A stretch of 64,000 nt of DNA from Saccharina japonica (lineage: Eukaryota; Sar; Phaeophyceae; Laminariales; Laminariaceae): contig MEHQ01004162.1 in the NCBI GenBank assembly GCA_008828725.1, positions 62,001-126,000 on the forward strand. The letters run 5' to 3'. The position numbers and the translations under genes were made by a program. Of this stretch, positions 11,963 to 22,089 are shown one piece after another; positions within the stretch are counted from its first letter, which is position 1; every line of letters begins with the position of its first letter. The notes under the pieces are model-generated. The model was given only the letters and a program-made list of their open reading frames with translations. It ran no database searches and was not told where the DNA came from.

Positions 11963-13003
11963 TACCTCGTTGTGTAATATATATTGTGTGCACACTCTGC
12001 TCTCCAGCACAACAACTACAGTAGATATAACTGTGTGTGCCCTGTGTACTCAATTGTTCTGTATTGTTTATTGTATGTGCTCTTTGCTATGCTGTCGGTA
12101 CTGTTCTGTATACAGCAGTCACTTCTTCTGTTGTACCGATATAACAATTGTGTCCTCTTCGTAGGTCCGCTCTGTGTGTATAGTCTTCGTACTGAACTAT
12201 TTATACTCTCTGTACTCTGCGTGATATGTGCTGCTGTAGTGTGGCCCGGCTGGCGAGATGTCAATCTCACAGGTTCTCTGCCCGGCCTCGCCTGGATTAT
12301 CAGGGTGTTTTCCTTCGTTTTTGTTCGCGCTGTGCCGCCTCTTCCTCGAGGTTTCGAGGCCGCCACGTGCGTGTTCGCCAGCGCCTAGCGGATGCGTTGG
12401 GGAGCCGCTTTGCTGTCCACAATCGGTGTACGCAGCAGAGTCAGCTGTATGCCCTTATACCGGTACTGGGATATAATATACCGTTGGGTTGCGTGTCAGG
12501 CGCATTTACTACAAAACTGTACGAGTAGCCACGACAAAAAAAATGTTGCAGATCGTGATTTCACTTTTTATAAATCACAAAACCTTACGTACCGGTCGGT
12601 TTGGTTTACCGCACTCTTCCAAACTGTTTGTGTTTGGGTATGTGCTTCTACGCGTCAAACCGCACAACAAAAAAAATGTTTTACGAGTACGTATATTTAA
12701 TATTTTCAGGTGCGGCAGGGTGCGGGGGTGAAATCTGGGCAAAACAATCAAAATAATTAGATTGCATTTGCAAATTTATATTATTTCGTCCCAGAATTAG
12801 AGTTAATTCATTATTTTCGGAGTTCGGGCACACGAAATGGCGTCGCCATTCACGAGTTGTTCGTGGATGTACTCGACATAACAAATCACCATTCAACACA
12901 AACACTCGTAGTAGTGGGTGCCTGCAGTTCATAAACTATGGGTCAAGAAAAACGAGCTTAGGTTGGAACGAAGAAAAGAAGACTTCGGTTTTAACACACA
13001 GCT
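11963..13003. other. About 1.04 kb present only in copy a of the inverted duplication
   Basis: In the other copy R4 (ending near 34,190) runs almost directly into R5 (from about 34,180), while here they are separated by this interval. It may be an insertion here or a deletion there. No terminal inverted repeats or target duplication were recognised. Several overlapping open frames up to 134 codons show no recognisable domain. Confidence 0.5.
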
Positions 13004-13325
13004 CACCAGTGTGGGATCGTTATTAAACCCTACACAAAATAGCTAGATCGACGTCGGAAACAAAATAAGTCGTTGAGCCTGGACAACGAACTAAAGTGTT
13101 TATACACCGGTAGCCCACTGTACCTCAGATACGATATCATCTCGTGACGTATTTTTCGTTAGCAATGGCGGTCGCTATGCACTACTTTTTCCTTTAAACC
13201 AGACAGCAGTAATATACCACATATTTACTCAAAAAGATAACTATGAAGCATGTGCGATCTTTTTTCGACTTGCGACACCCCCGGGTTTTCAAGTGACCAA
13301 CATCCCGAAGGGGAAACTTGTAAAA
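13003..13325 (+). repeat. Segmental duplication, copy a (part R5), the empty site of the foldback element
   Basis: Matches the complement of 33,950-34,180 followed by the complement of 30,742-30,825. The position equivalent to the 9-bp target duplication of the 3.1-kb foldback element is uninterrupted here at about 13,231-13,242. Confidence 0.75.
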
Positions 13326-13479
13326 TGTACCAGTCCAGACCAGTCCCAGTCTGACAATTTTCTACATTCCGCCCAAAATGTCGGACATGCCTTGTACTTG
13401 AAATCAGACCGAACGGAATGACACTGACATCCCAACCACCACAGCACGAGGGCAATAAAGGGACTCGGGCAACAGTGCC

Positions 13480-14572
13480 GCAGTCGGCAGACATCGAAGT
13501 TGTATTAACAAAGGCTGAGCAAGACCTGGGCAATAGCAATGTGAGAAGCACCAAGACCCAGTGCGGTAAGTTACTTTTAGCTGTAAAGTTACGTACATAT
13601 TATTGGAAACAAACTCCACAATCTTGTGGGCCTCACCTGTTCAAATCCACAGCAGACAGGACGGAGCACAACGCAGATTGATTCTGCAATGATGTGGGGC
13701 GTCGTACTCCGGCAACACAGTCGAAATAAACAGATTGACTTCAGAACGCCAGGTACTGCCTGTCGAGGGGCTCTGTTTGTTTTGATGGGTCTCGGTCCGG
13801 AGCTCTCGAAAAAGTTGTTTCCGTCCCCCATCCCCTCGTAACATGCCCACCATTTTAAGTATAAACCCCGACGATTGATGGAAAAAGTGGAAAAGCGGCA
13901 AACAAGGAGCACCTCGTACCAAGAAATCTCCTTAACTTACATTCGGCTGGCAGGGCTGACTACGACGACCTACTACCGCTTATAGTTGTGCGCTTTCTCG
14001 TCTGCTGTGGACGTCAGCAGGCAGGTGAGAGGCCCACAAAGTATTGAGCTTGTTTCCAATGTAGTAGAACTGAGGTTAGGTCTTTGCGCTTGCCCCCAGA
14101 GTGCCGTTATCTCCACACGGTGTTGTCTGCCCTTGCCCTTTGAAACGTGCTGTTTGTGGCGTGGCACCCTGCTGTGCAAGGCCTTTATTTCCCCTCGTGG
14201 CGGTTGGTTGGGCCTCAGTTTCATTGCGTTTGGTCCCCTAATGGTAAATACAAGGTACACTCCAACATTTCGCGGCAGTCCAATGTCCTCGATATTTACT
14301 CTAGGACCAGTCTCAGGTACATCTTACATCTGATTATCTCTTGCCTCATTGGAGCAGCCAAATCGTTTGTCGATGGTCGGTGCTTTGGGGGAGGCAGCTT
14401 TTACTGCGCGTACATAACAGGCCAAGACAACCATGCTCACCGCAGGAACCTGTGAAGGAAAACACGAGGCCGCCGGGATGACGTCTCGCGTGACGCCGAC
14501 CTGCACTTACAAACACAGGGTTTCCACGAATTGCTGTATTTTGGTCTGCGTCGGGACCCCTTTATACCGGGT
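13480..14572 (+). repeat. Dispersed segment R2, copy a
   Basis: Matches 60,705-61,797 in the same orientation. Shared blocks include GGCAATAGCAATGTGAG, CACAGCAGACAGGACGGAGC and CAGGTACTGCCTGTCGAGGG. Homology stops near the GGGACC..TTTATACC motif. The function is unknown; several short frames exist on both strands but none is conserved as a protein. Confidence 0.75.
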
Positions 14573-14740
14573 GGTGGTATACGTACCTCATGGGGAACGT
14601 TTTGTGAACGTACCTCACTATTATTCGTGGTGGGGTTTCAAATGCAGTCTACGGCATGTGTTCGCTTGGCCCGTCACTTTACATACACTCATATACACTC
14701 TCTCTCGTGCTACTACTGGTTGTTGTTGTTGTACCTCATA
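14573..14740 (+). repeat. Short repeat with an inverted copy at 19,690-19,870
   Basis: The block containing CCTCATGGGGAACGTTTTGT and ending in a GTTGTTGTT run near TGTACCTCA reappears on the opposite strand at 19,690-19,870 with about 90% identity by eye. It sits exactly at the downstream end of R2 copy a, so it may be an end module of that repeat. Confidence 0.7.
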
Positions 14741-14789
14741 GATCTCTTATACATTGAAAAAATCGTTAGCGATAAGCCGTTCGCCGTTC

Positions 14790-15290
14790 TGCTCACTGGT
14801 TCATCTATCGCCGTCGAATACGGTGCCACCATTAGCTCCGGTTCATCTATCGCCGTCGAATACGGTGCCACCAATAGCTCCGTTTATACGGTGCCACCAA
14901 TAGCTCCGTTCATCTCCTACCTTCGTAGAGTCGCGCCCCTTTGCGAGTAGCCTTTTTTACCATCATCATCGCGCCGTGCACTCTATTTCGCCCTTTCAAA
15001 CACGTCATTTGTTATCGAAATTTCGCTTTACATTTCCGTTCCGTACACGTCACTTGTTATCATCGCGCCGTGCCCTCTATTTCGCCCTTTCACACGTCAT
15101 TTGTTATCGAAATTTCGCTATACATTTCCGTTCCGTACACACGTCATTTGTTGTCACGCACGTCGGCTGTTTTGCACTCGGACCTTCAAGCCCGCTAGAG
15201 TCGCGCCCCTTTGCGAATACCATCATCATCGCGCCGTGCACTCTTTTTCGAAGAATCGCGCCGTGCACTCTATTACGTATGTGTTGTGAG
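14790..15290 (+). repeat. Cluster of local tandem repeats
   Basis: Two copies of a 42-bp unit (GGTTCATCTATCGCCGTCGA...) are followed by a truncated third copy. Then come two copies of a unit of about 110 bp with CTCTATTTCGCCCTTTCA and TTTGTTATCGAAATTTCGCT, and further short copies of CATCATCATCGCGCCGTGCA. Confidence 0.75.
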
Positions 15291-15684
15291 CGAGCGTGTT
15301 CAGAGGGACTTCGGCCGCGCCTCCCCACGAGATTGATGCCGTCTTGGTCTTTCACCACGTATCATAGCGTTTCACTATATTATAATAATATATGTTTCTC
15401 GGAACGTGCGTTTCCTAACTTACAGAAATACGTATGTACGGTATGATACGTATACGTATACGTCGTACGTGGACACTGCTGCTGCTGCTCTGTTAAATTC
15501 TCAGTACCACTACCAAGGTCTTGGTTTCGATTAATTGACGAACCACTACATATATATGAGCTTCGACGGAATCCTCGAGCTCAGATCAAAACGTTATAGT
15601 ACCACGTTGTGGCTCTTTTTTCTTCCCGACTTTTATTTCGCCAACCAAAGATAAAGGCTGTGCAGCAGCAGTGCCTATGGCCAA

Positions 15685-16045
15685 AACAACATAGTACTCG
15701 TATGTATTCAAAATATGATACGTATCGCTTTTGTATACGTACCCGGTGTACGTCATACGTACATATTATACGTATCGTTCTCGTATATAGTGCAAGGCAT
15801 GTATTATCGTATATATTTGCGGAACAATAAAAGAGCCAACCAAGATAATGGCGTATTGTGCCTGGCATCATCTCAGGGGTCAGATGATGGCGAGACACCC
15901 CTTTTTGTTGGATTTTTCAATCTTGGGGAACATAGTGGCCAACTTTATGCTGCATACGAGGGGTACACCCATTTTCTTTGGCACTATGTTGCGGATAAGA
16001 TTATGAACGAGCCACAAAGTGGTACCATAACCTTTGGTCTCCACA
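15685..16045 (+). repeat. Segment R6 copy a, with a shared open frame
   Basis: About 360 bp nearly identical to 42,140-42,503 in the same orientation. Both copies keep an 80-codon frame (here starting near 15,798, reading MYYRIYLRNN...) with ASSQGSDDGETPLFVGFF in the middle. The five codon differences I found in it all change the amino acid, so it looks like a young duplication rather than a gene kept by selection. I recognise no family. Confidence 0.7.
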
Positions 16046-16359
16046 GCTGTTGTTTTTTAATTTTTTAAATATACATATATATGGACCACTACTCGTACGG
16101 CGACATGAATACTCTCTACCAGCATGCCTCTACCGCCTCCCCACTGCGGCGTGCTGCTACCCTGTCTGGTGTTCACTATGAGAATGGTGAAGGAAATGCG
16201 TAATCACGTATTAATCATTCAACAGCAAGTAGGCGTCCTTCTAACGCCCACTGGCAGCCACTACCAAGGTCTTGGTTTCGATTCGTTGATCGGGCAGCGT
16301 CAGCCGCAACCCCTTGTATTTATACATATTGTGCAAGGTAGGTTCCAAGGTTATGTTCT

Positions 16360-16735
16360 GTAGGGTACCTACAGAACCATACCCGGGGTATTTACCCCGG
16401 GTATTACCCTACAGAGAACTTCTGTGAGTTCTGTAAGGGTTTGATACCCTTACCCGGAACTTCTGTAAGTTCTGTACGACCTTCATACCCGTACCCGGAA
16501 CTTCTGTAAGTTCTGTACGCCCCGTTTCACAATACCCGGGGTACCGGTACAACGTTTTTGTACCTGCCCGGAACTTCTGTGAGTTCTGTACGCCCGTGCC
16601 ACAATACCCGGAACTTCTGTGAGTTCTGTAAGGGTTTCATACCCTAACCCGGAACTTCTGTAAGTTCTGTAAGACATTCATACCCGTACCCGGAACTTCT
16701 GTAAGTTCTGTAAGACCTTTGGCACAATACCCCTG
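16360..16735 (+). repeat. 41-bp hairpin minisatellite, array 1
   Basis: Seven copies of GAACTTCTGT(A/G)AGTTC, a 6-bp stem with a CTGT loop, begin at 16,415, 16,457, 16,498, 16,571, 16,611, 16,652 and 16,693. Steps are 40-42 bp with one 73-bp step. Linkers vary around TACCCGTACCCG. The array is preceded by two larger palindromes: TTCTGTAGG near its complement at about 16,358, and CCCGGGGTATTTACCCCGGG at about 16,383. Confidence 0.88.
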
Positions 16736-17409
16736 GTAAGGGTATACCCTCGGCACAATACCCTGGGTGCCGGTACAGATGTCAGGAGACGGTCAGTCAA
16801 GGGGAAACGAGCATCGGTCAAGGGTTTGGATCCGAGTGTTCGACACTAAAAACTTGTAGTTTGGCGTCAGTCAAGGATAAAAAAGACAAAGTGCCGTCAG
16901 TCAAGGAGTGAAAGTGCCGTCTCCTGACGTATTTGTTGAGGAGTGATGATATGCATTCTGACGTCATGTCACACCAAAAACGAAATAACGAAATTACATT
17001 GTGCCACCCCCTCCGCTCACAACCACTCATAAACCGAGCACATTTCGCCGCCCAAAGATGAAAATGATACGTTCTATTAATAATATTGATATTAGACTGT
17101 GTAACAGGTGCGTATGATATTACATACTATATATATTATCCGTATAATATGTATTATACGTATTGTACGTATCGTAATCGTACGTTCACGTCGTACGTAC
17201 ACATCGCATTATACGCATCGTAATACCTACCTGTACGTACGTACGTAGCTACTCTTGTTTTTTTTTTTGTCGGTTCACCGGCGCTTTCACGAGGACACAA
17301 GAGCAGTAGGGGGCACGAAATTAGAAACAGGGTATTATTTAATAGTGAAAAAGCCACTCTGATATTTAGAGGAAATCATAAACTTCGAGATTCGTTTATA
17401 TTGAAGTTA

Positions 17410-17690
17410 TTATGTTATTGTAGCGTTGAGAGCACCCTGTCTTGAATAAGAAATGCAGCTTTGGCCAGCTTTCCTGTTTTTTGTAAGGTGTCCTGTACTA
17501 CTGCTGTACAGCAGTACAGTACACCTAATGAGAAAAAGGCTAAAAAGAAAGCCAGGCTCATATTCAAAAGGAGAATAAAAAATTCGTGATCGTTATGTTG
17601 AAAATAGTGTAGAAAGCACCCTCTCTCGCATAAGAAATCCAGCCTGGACCAGATTTTATATTTCTTACTACTCGTAGGTGTCCTGTACGG
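17410..17690 (+). repeat. Direct repeat of about 185-bp spacing
   Basis: Two diverged copies share GAGCACCCTGTCTTGAATAAGAAATGCAG-like sequence and GGTGTCCTGTAC. The first ends in the perfect 18-bp palindrome TACTGCTGTACAGCAGTA at 17,498-17,515. Confidence 0.6.
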
Positions 17691-17719
17691 TATTGGTATG
17701 AAAACTTTGCAAGATTGTT

Positions 17720-18215
17720 TCTATAGGTTACGTAGATAACCATACCCGGGTTTTTTCCCGGGTATTACTACCCTACAAAGAACTTCTGTGAGTTCTGTGC
17801 GACACTCATACCCGTACCCGGAACTTCTGTAAGTTCTGTACGCCCGTGCCACAATACCCGGGGTACGGGTACAAAGTTTTTATACCCGTACGGAACTTCT
17901 GTGAGTTCTGTACGCCTGTGCCACAATACCCGGAACTTCTGTGAGTTCTGTAACACTTTCATACCCGTACCCGGAACTTCTGTAAGTTCTGTACGACATC
18001 TATACCCGTACCCGAAACTTCTGTATGTTCTGTACGCCCCGTGCCACAATACCCGGGGTAAGGGTACAACTATTTTCGACCCCCACGGAACTTCTGTGAG
18101 TTCTGTACGCCTGTGTCACAATACCCGGAACTTCTGTGAGTTCTGTAACAATTTCATACCCGTACCCGGAACTTCTGTAAGTTCTGTAACACTTCCATAC
18201 CCGTACCCTAAATCC
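17720..18215 (+). repeat. 41-bp hairpin minisatellite, array 2
   Basis: Nine copies of the same hairpin core begin at 17,780, 17,821, 17,893, 17,933, 17,972, 18,014 (variant), 18,088, 18,128 and 18,169. Steps are 39-42 bp with two 72-74-bp steps at regular places. The array opens with the same kind of CCCGGG...CCCGGG palindromic leader as array 1 and ends at a CCCTACAGAACC motif. The shared leader and order suggest that the two arrays are copies of one higher-order unit. Confidence 0.88.
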
Positions 18216-18296
18216 ACAAACCCTACAGAACCTGACCTTGGATCTACTATTAATATTAATACGTAGAGCACATACATATTCAATTTGTACACATAG

Positions 18297-19045
18297 AGTA
18301 CGAGTAAACACTCACAATAATATTCGCACATGGGGTTCAAGGGTTATGGGGCTGACGACTCCCGCTTTTTGTGATCGACTTAACGCACGCACAGAGGGTG
18401 GCGAGGTTTTGTGGCTGTGACGCCGCCCGCTTAACTGTGGTTTACCGCTACCCTTAATAGTAGGTGCTACGAATGATAGAGCATCTGTTTATATATATAT
18501 ATATATGTGTACACATAATAACGTACGAGTGAACACTATTAGAGACGGGTATTAGCAAGCCGGGTAATACTCGCGAGCACCCGCGTAATTGACAAATGGG
18601 ATCACCCGCTGAATGTATTCACAAACACAGAGGGTGCAATGGTTATAGGGGGCTGACGCCTCCCGCTTATTATTATTGACTTTACGCACACACAAAGAGT
18701 GTGCAGGGCACACACAAAGAGTGTGCAGGGGTTTAGAGGCTGACGCCACCCGCTCAGTTGGTTTATGCACAAATACACATACATACATAGGGGGTGCAAG
18801 GTACTATGATATGGGGCCGGTGCTGTGGTGCTGTCAAGCAAAAGTTACGAAGATAACCAAACGGGCGGCGTCTACTCCAAATACCTTGCTTTTACCATGT
18901 GTGCATAAACCACAGTTAAGCGGGCGGCGTCACAGCCTCAAAACCTCGGCACCCTCTGTGTGTGCGTCAAGCCGATCATAACAAGCGGGAGTCGTCAGCC
19001 CCATAACCCTTGAACACTGTGTGCCTATATTATTGGGAGTGTTTT
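18297..19045. repeat. About 750-bp inverted repeat with internal minisatellite
   Basis: The left arm (about 18,297-18,440) contains GGGTTATGGGGCTGACGACT and GACGCCGCCCGCTTAACTGT. The right arm (about 18,900-19,045) is its complement with about 85-90% identity by eye. Between them, and within the arms, a unit of roughly 60-70 bp built on ACGCACACACAGAGGGTGC and GGCTGACGCC(T/A)CCCGC recurs. No target duplication was recognised, so I do not call it a transposon. Confidence 0.7.
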
Positions 19046-20737
19046 ACTCGTATTAAGATAGTTATAGCTGTCGCTAGGAACTCGCGCAGCAGGATATTAG
19101 TACCTGTCGTCAACTTGTGTGCATTGGTGGGGAAAAGTACAGAAAAAACGTCGACGACGTGCCCCGAGAACCCCCGCTGCCCACCCTTAAGGCGGTACAC
19201 GCGCATGATGGCGCAGGTTATGGCTATGAGGATCTGCTCCACTCGCGTGAGGACCGTAGGAAAAACAAAATGTCGTCGACTATAGAAGTACAGAAAAAGT
19301 GTAGGTAACCACAACTTGTGCGTGTAGAGTAACAGGTGGTACATCATCTTCTCAATACAAGAGTCAGGAGTTCGAGACCCGTGTATCACTCCGAACTTCT
19401 TTTTATGTAAGAAAAAAAAACGTACGTATAGTAGACGGATAACATTCTGAGAAACTGATGAAAAGTGCAAAAACAAAAGTAGTAGACAAAATAAAATTCT
19501 GAGAATTTGATGAAAAGTGCACACAAAATCAATAGTTTAATCAAGTAAAAAAACGGCCATGGCCATTTTGCCAGGGGTCCCTATCACGAGAGCCTTGGTC
19601 AAAATTAGAAACTTGTATGTGTACAAATCAAATACGTACTCGGAGTATGTGCTCTACGCAGTAGCACCTACCTTTCACGATATGTTAAAATATGAGGTAC
19701 AACAACAACAGTAGTAGCACGAGAGAAAGAATGTATATGAATGTATGTAAAGTGATGGGCCACGCGAACACATGCCGTGGACTGCATTTGAAACCCCACC
19801 AAGAATAATAGTGAGGTACGTTCACAAAACGTTCCCCATGAGGTCCGTATAGCGCCACCCCTTTATTTATACCCCCCCCCTCCATGCCCTATCATGCAGG
19901 ACGCGGTTATCGTTGTGCGGTGCCACAGAGGCCCCACTTCGAAATCTAGACTGGCTAATTTAGGTAACGGGTATCTGACCGAGTCCGTGGGCCCTACCCC
20001 CATTGTTTCTTGCCTAGGACACCTGTGTGCGCCTCCCAAAGCGTTTGACCGGTATACATTTATGTTTTGGAAATACCTTCCTTGTTGCCGGGACCTCGGA
20101 GTCAGCCGAAGCCCCTGGCTGGCATGCAAACAAATCGAAGCTCGGACGACATACGCCCACCCGAGTAGCCGATATTGTTATGTGTCGGAAACTGTCTCCA
20201 TACGTACCTAAGGTACCGTACCCGCGTTGGAAAACAGATCGTACAGCAGCAGGGAAATCCGTCATCAACATCGACAAAATATATATCAATGTATTACCAG
20301 TAGAGCGTTTGCTCTGATGCAGCTTGCCGTATTTCCACTTTCCACATACTTTCACCCGCTCGATCTTGTGAAATAAGCAAAACGACAGCCGCCGACACAG
20401 AGTCAATTAACTCTTAGCTTTTCCAGCCGATCGCCGGCAATATATATATGACACTAAATAATAAAAGGCCCTCCCGCCCCCACGGCGGTAGGGCCAGATT
20501 GATGCATGTAGAATATGAAGATGATAGCGGAGTTATGGCCGATGCAGCAAAAGGCAGGCCATACGTATTTATACAACAAAACAGCTATGAATACTCGTAC
20601 AATCAGCATCCGTCGCGAGTAGCACCAGCAAGACCAAAACGCACACTGCAACGGCGGACGGTTATATCAAGTGGCGCATGCGGTGAAAACTTAACACGTA
20701 CTACTGCTGTAACTATAACTACAATTGTATCAATACC
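19046..20737. other. Stretch without a supported gene
   Basis: Holds the inverted copy (19,690-19,870) of the 14,573-14,740 repeat. A 164-codon minus-strand frame at 19,030-19,524 has a hydrophobic, low-complexity translation with no recognisable motif. At about 19,345-19,395 a sequence resembles the 3' half of a tRNA, including AGTTCGAGAC, without a matching 5' half. Confidence 0.45.
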
Positions 20738-22080
20738 ACTAGACACCTTTCAAACTCGGCATTCACGCATTATCTGAATTTGTGGATTTTGAAATCGAAT
20801 AGTTTTTTTGAAGACGAAGAACCGATTTGAAAAGTTGTTTCAACGTCATTCATAGGTAAAGTGTTTGGTCGTTATCCAAGTAAAATTCCTTCCATGTACT
20901 CGTATATAACCAGGTATTCATAAAGCTGTCCCAGGTATGATACCTGGTATGTGGGAACAGCCGCACAGCAGCAGCACAGCTGACTCGGCACAGCAGCAGC
21001 AGCAGCACAGCAGCAGAGCAGCAGCAGCAGCACAGCAGAGTAGCAGCAGCAGCGCCGCCGACGTCGGCGCGGCGGCGGCGGCGGCGGCGGCTGCACAGCC
21101 AAATTGTTTTCACAGCTGTTGTGGAAGCAGCAGCAGCAGCAACAGAAGCAGCAGCAGAAGCAGATAGGCTAGAGGCCATAAAACCAAAAGCAAATAAATG
21201 GTAAACTGCTACTCGTATACGAAGTACGTACACATACGTGTTTTGGCCTCCCCTATATAGCTGCTCCTGCTGCTTCTGTGCCGCAGCCGCACGAACCGCC
21301 ACCTCCGCCACCGCCGCCCCCGCCACCGCCGCTGCTGCTGCTGCTGCTGTGGTGGTGGTGCTGCTGCACTTGACTGGCCTCCGCGTGTGTCTATCCACAA
21401 AACGTAAAACGCAAAACAGAGTCTGTTGCCAGTTCTGCTCCGTGATCCATCGCGGATCATGTTCCTCGTACGAGATGCATCGACTATTGTCGAGAGCAGC
21501 CACACCAGCACACCAATAGCACCAGCAGCAGTGTTGGTGGCAGTGGCGTCGCGGCAGTGGCGGCGGCCAGCTCCCGTTTGGAGAGTCGGGTTGTCAATTC
21601 GTGTCTGCAGAGCTTGTTCCACAATACGGTATCCAGCAGCAGCAGCAGCAGATTTATTTATTTTCACAGCGGAAGCAGCAGCAGCAGCAGCAGCAGCTGC
21701 TGCTGCTGCTGTGTTGGCCGCGGTCGTCGGAGGGAGGAGGCGAACCCTTCTCTCAGCGACTAGAAGACCGTGCCGAGTGAGCCCTCGCGTCCATCGCACT
21801 GCCTCCTCGAACATTCGACCCGCGCTGGGTGCCTGGTTGTCAACTCCACGGATCGATTTGAAACACTCCAATTGGCAAAAATAATCACCTAAATTCTACG
21901 TGAGGGCCGGTTTTGCCCCTCACGTAGAAAAAGCGTGAATGGCTCTTCCCCAAAGATCCAGGGAGAACAAAATGCATGAATTAAAAAAAAAAATGAAAAT
22001 TGTTTCAAAGTCGTTCACGCATGTTCTTGCGAATTGCTTTTCAAAAGTACTATGAATGCCGAGTTTGAAAGGTCTCTACT
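20738..22080. mobile_element. CAG-rich unit bounded by 24-bp inverted repeats (possible non-autonomous DNA transposon)
   Basis: AGACACCTTTCAAACTCGGC at 20,741 has its complement ending near 22,076, with 24 bp and one mismatch, extending outward at lower identity. Just inside both ends lies TTGTTTCAA(C/A)GTC(A/G)TTCA in direct orientation. The interior is dominated by CAG/GCN triplet tracts (about 20,960-21,165, 21,320-21,355 and 21,630-21,715) and a 13-bp perfect hairpin at 21,894-21,929. Long frames on both strands (217 and 220 codons minus, 152 codons plus) consist largely of Ala, Gln and Arg runs. I could not find a target duplication. A triplet-rich gene next to unrelated inverted repeats is the alternative. 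Confidence 0.45.
21894..21929. other. Perfect 13-bp stem hairpin
   Basis: TTCTACGTGAGGG at 21,894-21,906 pairs perfectly with 21,917-21,929 around a 10-nt loop. It is followed by A-rich rather than T-rich sequence on the plus strand, so a simple terminator reading is not supported. It lies just inside the right inverted repeat of the 20.7-22.1 kb unit. Confidence 0.85.
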
Positions 22081-22089
22081 GCTGCTGAC

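Noticed and set aside
16360..18215. CRISPR array
   Set aside because: Regular spacing and hairpin repeats resemble one, but linkers are variants of each other, the setting is eukaryotic and there are no cas genes. It is a minisatellite.
20850..21884. Genes of 217-220 codons on the minus strand and 152 codons on the plus strand
   Set aside because: The frames are kept open by CAG/GCN tracts, which are stop-free in several phases, and no domain is visible. Kept only as a possible captured gene in the element entry.
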